A stretch of DNA of 5,846 bases, from the NCBI GenBank assembly GCA_018656255.1, contig JABHYI010000253.1, forward strand, positions 1 to 5,846, given 5' to 3'. The DNA comes from Bacteroidota bacterium. Its GTDB lineage: Bacteria; Bacteroidota; Bacteroidia; Flavobacteriales; Flavobacteriaceae. A program made the translations under genes and the position numbers. Shown piece by piece: positions 1-5,773 of this stretch. The notes beneath the pieces were generated by a model, which saw only the letters and a list, made by a program, of their open reading frames with translations, was not told where the DNA came from and did no database searches. Numbering within the stretch: the first letter of the stretch is position 1; each line of letters begins with the position of its first letter.

Positions 1-814
1 CCAATAATTCTTTTGCTATAATGTTGGTGTATTGTTTCTTTCTATACTTTGTGATAGATTGAATTCCTGTAATTACGTTGGTGACAAACATTTCATCGGC
101 CTTTTGCAATTCAAAAGGTGATATAGATACTTCTTGCACATCATAATCGAACAAATCAGCCAGGATGTCGAGAATTTGTTTACGCATTATGCCTTTTAAA
201 CAACCATCTTTAAGTGGTGGGGTTTTTATAGTATCCCCTTTTACTAAAAAAATATTTCCGTTTAAGGCTTCTACAATTTGCTTTTTTTCATTCAAAAGTA
301 AGCAATTATCATACTTATTTTCTTTAGCATAAATACTGCCCAAAACGTTTATGACTTTATTATTTGTTTTTAATGTTGAGAGTAGTCCTGATGTAATGTA
401 ATGATCCTTAAATAGTTCTACTTCGTACTGATTTTGCCTTAATAAGTAAAAAGGATTTTGTAAATCACTACACGCTACGGAAAATTGAATTTCGTTAATT
501 GTTGGGCTATAAAAACCACCTTCTTGGCGCCATACAAGAATTTTAACTCTATAGGCCCCAGTTATAGCGCCGTTAGCCTCTATGGTTGCTAAAATTTGCT
601 TCTCTAAGTATTCTTGAGTAAAATTCATAGGAATTTCCATGCGTAATATACGCATAGAGGCCATTAGCCTAAAGTAATGATCCTCCCAAAAATAAATTTT
701 ACCCCCGCTAACGCGGAGGGTTTCAAAAAGCGCGTCGCCATAATTTAACCCTCTATTAGAAATAGATATAGCTGCCTTGTGCTTTTCGAGAATGGTACCA
801 TTTAAATTTATCAT
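1..814 (-). CDS. Class IV PLP-dependent aminotransferase (3' end off the left edge)
   Basis: The frame is open from an ATG at 814 to the left edge, giving 271 residues without a stop, so about 10 residues are probably missing compared with the usual 270-290 of the family. The fold-type IV family includes branched-chain aminotransferases, D-amino acid transaminases and aminodeoxychorismate lyase (PabC). The N-terminus has the family block NRGLNYGDALFETLRV (residues 20-35). The likely Schiff-base lysine is K149 in STLKTNNKV, and the PLP-binding Glu is E182 in EALNGNIF, with N187 at the usual spacing. TPPL (198-201) and the GCLKGIMR segment (204-211) also fit. The protein should be cytoplasmic. 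Residues visible here do not settle the substrate: the GDALFETLRV block resembles PabC, but many flavobacterial paralogues of this type are only called aminotransferase class IV. The ATG follows directly on a run of seven T, with no ribosome binding site. Family certain, substrate open. Confidence 0.93.
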   Translation of the reverse strand, partial: MINLNGTILEKHKAAISISNRGLNYGDALFETLRVSGGKIYFWEDHYFRLMASMRILRMEIPMNFTQEYLEKQILATIEANGAITGAYRVKILVWRQEGGFYSPTINEIQFSVACSDLQNPFYLLRQNQYEVELFKDHYITSGLLSTLKTNNKVINVLGSIYAKENKYDNCLLLNEKKQIVEALNGNIFLVKGDTIKTPPLKDGCLKGIMRKQILDILADLFDYDVQEVSISPFELQKADEMFVTNVITGIQSITKYRKKQYTNIIAKELL

Positions 815-849
815 AAAAAAATGCCACTCTAATTTATTATAGAGTGGCA
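815..849 (-). terminator. Intrinsic terminator of the START-like gene, abutting the next start codon
   Basis: The arms TGCCACTCTA and TAGAGTGGCA (822-831 and 840-849) pair perfectly over 10 bp around an 8-base AT loop. On the minus strand the stem is followed by seven T (821-815), and the next base is the A of the aminotransferase ATG. On the plus strand no T-run follows, so it works in the minus direction, 29 bases after the stop of the START-like gene. Confidence 0.75.
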
Positions 850-857
850 CAAAGATA
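850..857 (-). promoter_or_regulatory. Possible -7 box of the aminotransferase gene
   Basis: On the minus strand these bases read TATCTTTG, an exact match to the Bacteroidota -7 consensus TAnnTTTG. Transcription would begin around 843-846, inside the upstream arm of the terminator hairpin, giving a leader of about 30 bases. I see no TTTG or TTG at the expected -33 distance, so the call rests on one box. Confidence 0.35.
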
Positions 858-877
858 CGAGTATCTATATTTATTTT

Positions 878-1264
878 TTAGGTTGATCCCAATATTTGTT
901 TTAGCTCAGAAACCATGTTTTCCCAAAGCATTTTCCCCTCTTCAACTTCACCATCCTCAGCAAAGTCTGTGATCATTAGTGAAACATCTTTGGTAATCTC
1001 ATCTACTTGAATACGCAATTCAAAATAATAATCTGTACCTGCATCTACATCCCACCTAAATTTAATTCGTTCGGCGTTCTTTTTTGTTAGCAAAACAGCT
1101 TTTTCTTCGGCACCATCCCAAATAAATTCAAAATTTTCTCCTCTAGAGTTTACGTTATCTGCATACCATTCAGAGAGTCCAGATGGTGTAGATATATACG
1201 TGTACAATAATGAAGGGGAAACTTGTATTGGAATTTCCATTTCATATTTTATTTTTTCTTCCAT
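878..1264 (-). CDS. START-like (SRPBCC/AHSA1-type) domain protein, function unknown
   Basis: This is a complete 128-residue protein with an ATG at 1264 after an A-rich leader. The N-terminal half has the pattern of AHSA1/START-like folds: a first beta strand (YEMEIPIQVSPSLLY, 7-21), then the helix and turn with TPSGLSEWYADNV (26-38), then alternating strands with FEFIWDG (45-51) and IKFRWDV (67-73). It ends with a helix, LWENMVSELKQILGS (113-127), which in this fold closes the hydrophobic cavity. It is acidic and has no signal peptide or membrane segment, so it is probably cytoplasmic. Proteins very like this are, as I recall, widespread in Bacteroidota and annotated only as START-like domain proteins. 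I cannot name a ligand or partner. The hairpin at 815-849 separates it from the aminotransferase, and its own promoter lies upstream, so it is probably a single-gene unit. Confidence 0.9.
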   Translation of the reverse strand: MEEKIKYEMEIPIQVSPSLLYTYISTPSGLSEWYADNVNSRGENFEFIWDGAEEKAVLLTKKNAERIKFRWDVDAGTDYYFELRIQVDEITKDVSLMITDFAEDGEVEEGKMLWENMVSELKQILGST

Positions 1265-1282
1265 TGTTGTTTGTTAGTTAGT

Positions 1283-1312
1283 CCAATATAGATATTAAAT
1301 ATAAAAACCAAA
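1283..1312 (-). promoter_or_regulatory. Candidate promoter of the START-like gene
   Basis: On the minus strand TTTG (1312-1309) is followed after 18 bases by TATATTGG (1290-1283), which matches seven of eight positions of TAnnTTTG. Transcription would start near 1277, giving a short leader that is A-rich (AACAAACAACA) just before the ATG, as is common in Bacteroidota, where Shine-Dalgarno sequences are rare. Confidence 0.5.
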
Positions 1313-1323
1313 AGAAAGAAACC

Positions 1324-1348
1324 TATTATTTACGCCTAAGAAATAATA
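1324..1348 (-). terminator. Weak AT-only hairpin downstream of the helicase
   Basis: TATTATTT (1324-1331) and AAATAATA (1341-1348) can form an 8-bp stem of A-T pairs only, with a 9-base loop. On the minus strand it lies about 40 bases past the helicase stop and is followed by the T-rich stretch GGTTTCTTTCTTTTGG. It may help end the helicase transcript, but the stem is weak and there is no clean T-run. Confidence 0.25.
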
Positions 1349-1388
1349 TCTGGCAGTAATAGAATATTCTTATCGCTATGGCAGTATA

Positions 1389-2663
1389 CTATCTTCTAAA
1401 TTTACGTCTCTTTTTGGCGCCATCTTGAGAAGATGAACTTGGTTGAGAACGATTATTGTTGCGTCTTCCTCTATTATGTGCAGCTTTGTTTTCTGCTTTT
1501 TTAGCTTCTACGTCATGTAGTGATTCGGTTGGTTCAAAACCAGGTATTACAGTGCTTTCAAGCTTAATTTTAAGCAACTTTTCTATACCTCTTGCATAAG
1601 CATATTCATCAACGCTTACTATGGAAATTGCTTTTCCACTGGCTCCCGCCCTACCTGTACGTCCTATTCTGTGAACATAATCTTCTGGTATGTTAGGCAA
1701 CTCAAAGTTTATTACATGAGGAAGCAATGGAATATCAAGACCGCGTGCTGCGATATCTGTAGCTACCAAAACAGATATGCTACCCTCTTTAAAACCAGCG
1801 AGTGCTCTTGTTCTTGCTCCCTGACTTTTATTACCGTGTATGGCCGCAGCTTTAATGTTTGCTTTTTCTAATTTTTGTGATAGCTTGTTGGCGCCATGTT
1901 TAGTTCTAGTAAATACCAATACTTGATTCCAGTTTCCTTCCGTTATGAGTTTGATTACAAGATTAGTTTTTAAGCCTTTGTTAGTTCTGTAAATTATTTG
2001 ATCTACTTTCTCTGCAGTTGTATTTTGTGGAGCTGCCTCCACCATAGCAGGATTATTTAAAAAGCTATTTGCAAGGGTTTTGATTTCTTTTGAAAAAGTT
2101 GCAGAAAATAACAGGTTTTGGCGTTTACTTGGCAACAGCGCTAAAATTCTTTTTATGTCTCTTAAAAAACCCATGTCTAGCATTCTGTCTGCCTCATCCA
2201 AAACCAAGAACTGAATTCCAGAAAAATTAATAACACCTTGATTATGCAAATCTAGTAACCTACCAGGTGTAGCTACCAATATATCCACGCCTTGGCGCAG
2301 TGTTTTTATTTGAGGATTGGCGTTAACGCCACCAAATACTACCGTACTTTTAAGATCTGTAAACTCTGAGTAGGTCTTAACATCTTCAAGTACCTGCGCA
2401 GCAAGTTCTCTAGTTGGAGTTAAGATTAAAGATTTTATTTTTCTTCTTCCTTGATGCTGGCCGGGTTTAGCTAAAAACTGTTGTAGCATTGGTAATGTAA
2501 AGCCAGCAGTTTTTCCTGTTCCAGTTTGAGCAGAGGCTAAAACGTCTCTACCGTCAAGTATTTTGGGGATTGCTTTTTGTTGAATTGGACTTGGTGTAGT
2601 GTATCCTTTTTTGCTAATTGCTTTAAGCAAGGCATCAGAGAGCCCTAGTGATTGAAATGACAT
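1389..2663 (-). CDS. rhlE: DEAD-box ATP-dependent RNA helicase, RhlE type
   Basis: This 424-residue protein unwinds short RNA duplexes using ATP; RhlE-type helicases act in ribosome assembly, RNA turnover and cold adaptation. All core motifs are present in order: Q motif GYTTPSPIQ (20-28) with the upstream aromatic F3, Walker A AQTGTGKT (45-52), PTRELA (83-88), GG (111-112), TPGR (132-135), DEAD (156-159), SAT (187-189), FTRTK (251-255), [10 protein letters not shown] (301-310) and [10 protein letters not shown] (331-340). After about residue 385 follows a low-complexity, strongly basic tail rich in Asn, Arg and Ser, ending KKRRKFRR, typical of an RNA-binding extension. I chose ATG at 2663 because [16 protein letters not shown] is the normal RhlE N-terminus. 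The longer frame begins with TTG at 2711, inside the likely -7 promoter box, and adds 16 hydrophobic residues that do not fit a cytoplasmic helicase. It is divergent from the tRNA gene and has no co-directional close neighbour upstream. Confidence 0.96.
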   Translation of the reverse strand: MSFQSLGLSDALLKAISKKGYTTPSPIQQKAIPKILDGRDVLASAQTGTGKTAGFTLPMLQQFLAKPGQHQGRRKIKSLILTPTRELAAQVLEDVKTYSEFTDLKSTVVFGGVNANPQIKTLRQGVDILVATPGRLLDLHNQGVINFSGIQFLVLDEADRMLDMGFLRDIKRILALLPSKRQNLLFSATFSKEIKTLANSFLNNPAMVEAAPQNTTAEKVDQIIYRTNKGLKTNLVIKLITEGNWNQVLVFTRTKHGANKLSQKLEKANIKAAAIHGNKSQGARTRALAGFKEGSISVLVATDIAARGLDIPLLPHVINFELPNIPEDYVHRIGRTGRAGASGKAISIVSVDEYAYARGIEKLLKIKLESTVIPGFEPTESLHDVEAKKAENKAAHNRGRRNNNRSQPSSSSQDGAKKRRKFRR

Positions 2664-2675
2664 AAATAATGTTAA

Positions 2676-2699
2676 AAGAATAGGCAAGAACCTATTCTT
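2676..2699 (-). promoter_or_regulatory. Hairpin in the 5' leader of the helicase mRNA
   Basis: AAGAATAGG (2676-2684) and CCTATTCTT (2691-2699) pair over 9 bp around a 6-base loop. The hairpin lies between the predicted transcription start (about 2703) and the ATG at 2663, so it would sit almost at the very 5' end of the mRNA. It is not a convincing terminator, since only four T follow on the minus strand. A role in mRNA stability, or in control by the helicase itself, is inference. Confidence 0.55.
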
Positions 2700-2708
2700 A
2701 ATGAGCGA

Positions 2709-2716
2709 CAAATGTA
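2709..2716 (-). promoter_or_regulatory. -7 promoter box of rhlE
   Basis: The minus strand reads TACATTTG, an exact TAnnTTTG match, 45 bases ahead of the chosen ATG. The -33 element is poor, with only a TTTC at the right distance. The box overlaps the upstream TTG start of the longer frame, which argues against that start. Confidence 0.5.
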
Positions 2717-2774
2717 CGGTTTATTTCTTCAGAAATTTTAACAGAAATAAAATAGAATAAAAAATGGTGGATTG

Positions 2775-2805
2775 TTTGCCCTACATTATTTTGTTTTTAT
2801 CTTTG
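2775..2805 (+). promoter_or_regulatory. Promoter of the tRNA gene
   Basis: TTTG (2775-2778), a 19-base spacer and TATCTTTG (2798-2805) match the Bacteroidota consensus (-33 TTTG, -7 TAnnTTTG) at every fixed position and at the preferred spacing. This is the best promoter in the window. Transcription would start around 2811, leaving a leader of about 45 bases to be removed by RNase P. Confidence 0.8.
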
Positions 2806-2855
2806 CAGCCGCTTTGGTATACATAATGCATAACAAAGCACAACCAGTAACATTT

Positions 2856-2929
2856 GGCGAGGTAGCTCAGCTGGTTAGAGCACTGGATTCATAACCCAGA
2901 GGTCGGCAGTTCAAGTCTGCTCCTCGCTA
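2856..2929 (+). tRNA. tRNA-Met (anticodon CAT)
   Basis: A 74-base cloverleaf folds cleanly. The acceptor stem pairs GGCGAGG with CCTCGCT, with G1-U72 as a wobble pair, and the discriminator is A73. The D stem is GCTC/GAGC with the loop AGCTGGTTA. The anticodon arm is CTGGA-TTCATAA-CCCAG with CAT at 2890-2892. The T arm is GGCAG-TTCAAGT-CTGCT. CCA is not encoded, because CAA follows A73. Two oddities are an A31-C39 mismatch at the base of the anticodon loop and the G1-U72 pair. A CAT anticodon can belong to elongator Met, initiator fMet or lysidine-modified tRNA-Ile. The C11-G24 pair in the D stem is elongator-like, whereas initiators usually have a purine at 11. The G29 and G30 pairs with C41 and C40 recall the initiator. 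I favour elongator Met, but the type is not settled. Confidence 0.93.
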
Positions 2930-2930
2930 C

Positions 2931-2970
2931 AAAAAAAAAGCCCATACAGATGTATGGGCTTTTGTTATTT
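2931..2970. terminator. Bidirectional terminator shared by the tRNA gene and hisS
   Basis: AAAAGCCCATAC (2936-2947) and GTATGGGCTTTT (2952-2963) form a perfect 12-bp stem around the 4-base loop AGAT. On the plus strand it begins a few bases after the tRNA and runs into TTTTGTTATTT. On the minus strand it lies 17 bases past the hisS stop and is followed by nine T in total (2939-2931). One hairpin can therefore end both converging transcripts. Confidence 0.92.
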
Positions 2971-2979
2971 ATGAAAAAC

Positions 2980-4356
2980 TTACGCTAGTATTTTAATTAA
3001 ATTCTCAAGGCTTAGTGATTGTTTATCACCTGTTTGCATGTTTTTAAGGGTGTAGGTATTATCCTTAATATCTTGTTCTTTTATTAAAACACCATATAAT
3101 ATACCTTTTCGCTCTGCGTAGGTGAGTTGTTTTCTTTCTTTCTTTTGATTGGTTGCAGTATCTGGGTACAACTCTGCAGAGATTCCATTGCTTCTTAATT
3201 GCTTGATGGCTTTCATAGCGAATATGGCCTCTGATTTTCCAAAATTAAAAAACAACACCTCTGTATTTGCAGATGCGGTTTCTGGAAATAACTCAAGTTC
3301 TTCAAGAACTAAATAGATTCTATCCAACCCAAAAGAGATACCAACACCACTAACATCTTTTAAACCAAAAATACCTGTGAGATCATCATAACGCCCCCCT
3401 CCACCGATACTTCCCATAGTAACACCTTGTGGAGCACTCACCTCAAAAATAGCTCCTGTATAGTAGTTTAAACCTCTAGCCAAGGTAACATCAATGGCTA
3501 GGCTAGCTGTTTGCAATTCTAAGGCTGTAACATGAGTAACAATAAACTCCAACTCTTGTATACCTTGCATTCCTATTTGGGAGGATGCGAGCATATCTTT
3601 TAGGCTTTCTAATTGCTGGTTTACATCCCCTTGCATGGTAAATAAAGGCTGTACTTTAGCAATTGCATCTTGTGTTATTCCTTTTTCTAGCATTTCTTTT
3701 TTAACACCCTCTGCTCCTATTTTGTCAAGTTTATCTAAGGCAACAGTAAAATCAATAAGCTTATCTTCTGCACCTATTACTTGAGCTATACCAGCTAGTA
3801 TTTTACGATTGTTCATCTTTATTACAGTTCCTTTTAGTGAAAGATCTGTAAAAACTGCATCATACAATTGTACCAACTCCACTTCTTGTAATAAGGAAGT
3901 GCTCCCAACCACATCTGCATCACATTGGTAAAACTCTCTAAATCGTCCTTTTTGAGGTCTATCTGCACGCCACACAGGTTGTATTTGGTATCTTTTAAAT
4001 GGAAATGTAATATCATTTTGGTGCTGCACAACGTATCTAGCAAACGGTACGGTTAGATCATACCTAAGTGCTTTTTCACTAATTTGTCCAGTTAGTTTTT
4101 GGCTTTCTTTATTTATTAATAAAGCGTCGGTGGCTTTTTTTAAATAATCACCGCTGTTAAGAATTTTAAATATTAAACGATCCCCTTCGTCACCATATTT
4201 TCCCATAAGGGTTTCACTCTTCTCGAAACTAGGTGTTTCTATAGCCTGGAAACCAAAACAAGAGAAATGACGCTTTATGGTGTCCATAATATAGTTGCGC
4301 TTAGCTACTTGAGTTGGAGAAAAATCACGGGTTCCTTTTGGAATAGATGGTTTCAT
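2980..4356 (-). CDS. hisS: Histidyl-tRNA synthetase
   Basis: This 458-residue cytoplasmic class II synthetase joins histidine to tRNA-His with ATP. The N-terminus KPSIPKGTRDF (2-12) is the family signature. Motif 1 lies around 33-62 (GFQAIETPSFE...YGDEGDRLIFK), followed by ALRYDLTVPFARY (96-108). Motif 2 is RYQIQPVWRADRPQKGRFREF (122-142) with the ATP-contacting arginine R130. The histidine-specific motif LARGLNYYTG is at 292-301, then SIGGGGRYDDL (316-326), and motif 3 is GVGISFGLDRI (338-348). The C-terminal part (about 365-458) is the alpha/beta anticodon-binding domain. No catalytic motif is missing and the length is normal for Bacteroidota HisS. I chose ATG at 4356, since MKPSIPKGTRDF is the usual start. 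A TTG at 4377 would add seven residues but lies against a possible -7 box. The gene converges on the tRNA gene and diverges from the ABC permease gene. Confidence 0.98.
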   Translation of the reverse strand: MKPSIPKGTRDFSPTQVAKRNYIMDTIKRHFSCFGFQAIETPSFEKSETLMGKYGDEGDRLIFKILNSGDYLKKATDALLINKESQKLTGQISEKALRYDLTVPFARYVVQHQNDITFPFKRYQIQPVWRADRPQKGRFREFYQCDADVVGSTSLLQEVELVQLYDAVFTDLSLKGTVIKMNNRKILAGIAQVIGAEDKLIDFTVALDKLDKIGAEGVKKEMLEKGITQDAIAKVQPLFTMQGDVNQQLESLKDMLASSQIGMQGIQELEFIVTHVTALELQTASLAIDVTLARGLNYYTGAIFEVSAPQGVTMGSIGGGGRYDDLTGIFGLKDVSGVGISFGLDRIYLVLEELELFPETASANTEVLFFNFGKSEAIFAMKAIKQLRSNGISAELYPDTATNQKKERKQLTYAERKGILYGVLIKEQDIKDNTYTLKNMQTGDKQSLSLENLIKILA

Positions 4357-4417
4357 GGTACTGTCTTTAAAATACAAATATCATAATTAGCGCGGTCTTC
4401 TACTAGTATTGTAAGGC

Positions 4418-4448
4418 TAAATTTATACATAGTATTAACATTTGACAA
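4418..4448 (-). promoter_or_regulatory. Candidate promoter of hisS
   Basis: On the minus strand TTG (4448-4446), 20 bases of spacer and TAAATTTA (4425-4418) approximate the flavobacterial promoter, with one mismatch in the -7 box; the leader would be about 50 bases. A second candidate -7 box, GATATTTG (4382-4375), also has one mismatch and would give a very short leader. I cannot decide between them. Confidence 0.35.
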
Positions 4449-4487
4449 GCACTTTGTAAATTTTTAAGTTAATGTCATACAAAACTG

Positions 4488-4495
4488 TAACTTTA
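4488..4495 (+). promoter_or_regulatory. Candidate -7 box of the ABC permease gene
   Basis: TAACTTTA matches seven of eight positions of TAnnTTTG and lies 36 bases before the permease ATG, placing the transcript start near 4501. The -33 element at the right distance is poor. The leader is A-rich with no Shine-Dalgarno sequence. Confidence 0.4.
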
Positions 4496-4531
4496 CCCAA
4501 AGACCTTAGTCTAACAACAAATTACTAATTT

Positions 4532-5773
4532 ATGTTTTCACTGTTTCGCGAAAATGTGCGCATTGCACTAGACTCTATAAAAACACAATTGCTCAGAACC
4601 ATTTTAACTATTGTGATTATGGGAATTGGCATTTGGTCTCTTGTAGGGATTTTAAGTGCTGTAAAAGCACTTGAAACTAACATTGCGGGTAATTTTGCTT
4701 CTATGGGAAGTAATACCTTTAATATAGAACGATATGAATTTTCTGTAAATCGAGGAGGCCGAGGTGAGCGCAAAAAAATTAACCCTATCATTAGGTATGA
4801 TGATGTGCGTAATTTCATAGATACATATGAGTATCCTTTTACAAGTACTTCTGTCTCATTTGCTGGAACTGGATCTGCAGAGGTTCGGTATGAAGGCAAT
4901 AAGACAGACCCAGAGGTACAAGTGTATGGGGTAAATGAAAACTACCTAGACAACACCGGAACCCTAGTAGATCAAGGAAGAAACTTTACTGTTTTTGATA
5001 TTCAAAACAATACCAAAGTGTGCCTTATTGGTTCAGATTTTTTGAAAAGTCTTTTTGAAAATGAAAACCCTTTAAATAAAACCATAAGTATTCGTGGTGT
5101 GAAATTCAAAATCATTGGTATACTAGAATCCAAGGGAGCTACCTTTGGAAATAACCAAGATTTAAAAGTGTTACTACCTATACAAGTTGCGCGAGGAATA
5201 TTTACCCAGCCAAACATAAACTACACCATTAGTATAAAAGTGGTAGACAAAGCAATGATGCAAGGAGCCCAAGATGAAGCTTTGGTTTTATTTAGGAACA
5301 TTAGAGGGCTAAGTCCTATTGAAGAAAAAAACTTTGGAATCTTACGAAGTGATGACCTATTAGCGCGGGCATCAGATATTGGTGGGGTATTAGAGACCGC
5401 AGCCTGGATCATAAGCATCATTACAATCTTAGGCTCCTCAATAGCGCTCATGAACATCATGCTAGTTTCTGTAACAGAGAGAACTAGAGAGATTGGCGTA
5501 CGTAAAGCTTTAGGTGCTAAAAATGGCACCATATCAACTCAATTTTTAATTGAAACCATTGTCATTGGTCAATTTGGTTCTATACTTGGAATTATCCTAG
5601 GGGTGCTTACAGGTATTGGATTTGCTGCTGCTTTTGATTTTGAATTTACCCTACCCATTGTAGCGATGGTCTGGGCAACAATCATCACATTTGTGGTAGC
5701 TGTTCTCGCTGGCGCTTATCCAGCCGTTAAAGCAGCGAGACTTGACCCTATAGAGAGTTTGAGGTACGAGTAA
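4532..5773 (+). CDS. ABC transporter permease, MacB/FtsX type
   Basis: This complete 413-residue protein has the layout of MacB-type permeases: a short cytoplasmic N-terminus (FRENVRIALDSIK), a first membrane helix (about 22-45), a large periplasmic MacB_PCD-like domain (about 50-285), then an FtsX domain with three helices (about 289-312, 340-368 and 373-396). The cytoplasmic loop after helix 2 carries the family hallmark SVTERTREIGVRKALGAK (313-330), and the C-terminus ends in the usual AARLDPIESLRYE. Such proteins sit in the inner membrane and use an ATPase to drive a periplasmic machine, exporting macrolides, peptides or lipoproteins, or working on the envelope, rather than a classical pore. 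No ATPase domain is fused or encoded in the window, so the partner must lie downstream or elsewhere. The start fits the family and follows the divergent hisS control region. The substrate cannot be told from this sequence. Confidence 0.93.
   Translation: MFSLFRENVRIALDSIKTQLLRTILTIVIMGIGIWSLVGILSAVKALETNIAGNFASMGSNTFNIERYEFSVNRGGRGERKKINPIIRYDDVRNFIDTYEYPFTSTSVSFAGTGSAEVRYEGNKTDPEVQVYGVNENYLDNTGTLVDQGRNFTVFDIQNNTKVCLIGSDFLKSLFENENPLNKTISIRGVKFKIIGILESKGATFGNNQDLKVLLPIQVARGIFTQPNINYTISIKVVDKAMMQGAQDEALVLFRNIRGLSPIEEKNFGILRSDDLLARASDIGGVLETAAWIISIITILGSSIALMNIMLVSVTERTREIGVRKALGAKNGTISTQFLIETIVIGQFGSILGIILGVLTGIGFAAAFDFEFTLPIVAMVWATIITFVVAVLAGAYPAVKAARLDPIESLRYE

Noticed and set aside
1422..1435. 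Short inverted repeat CATCTT/AAGATG with a GAG loop
   Set aside because: It has a 6-bp stem inside the low-complexity tail of the helicase coding region, with no T-run; it is likely chance.
1671..1871. Open frame of 66 codons on the plus strand
   Set aside because: It is wholly antisense to the helicase core, Cys-rich and of odd composition, with no promoter; it is a by-product of the real gene.
2664..2711. N-terminal extension of the helicase from a TTG at 2711
   Set aside because: The TTG lies in the exact -7 box and would precede the transcript start; the added residues ([15 protein letters not shown]) have no match to RhlE N-termini, while MSFQSLGL does.
3834..4043. Open frame of 69 codons on the minus strand
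   Set aside because: It lies in another frame within hisS motif 2 coding sequence and resembles no known protein.
4357..4377. N-terminal extension of HisS from a TTG at 4377
   Set aside because: It adds only seven residues that are not part of the family N-terminus, and the next ATG gives the usual MKPSIPKGTRDF.
4442..4470. Sigma-70-like TTGACA with a 17-base spacer ahead of the permease gene
   Set aside because: The matching -10 element would be TTAAGT or TAAGTT, which is poor, and Bacteroidota housekeeping promoters use TTTG/TAnnTTTG instead.
4525..5532. Three open frames on the minus strand (4525-4899, 5002-5217, 5221-5532)
   Set aside because: All are antisense to the intact permease gene, show no family features and have no upstream signals.
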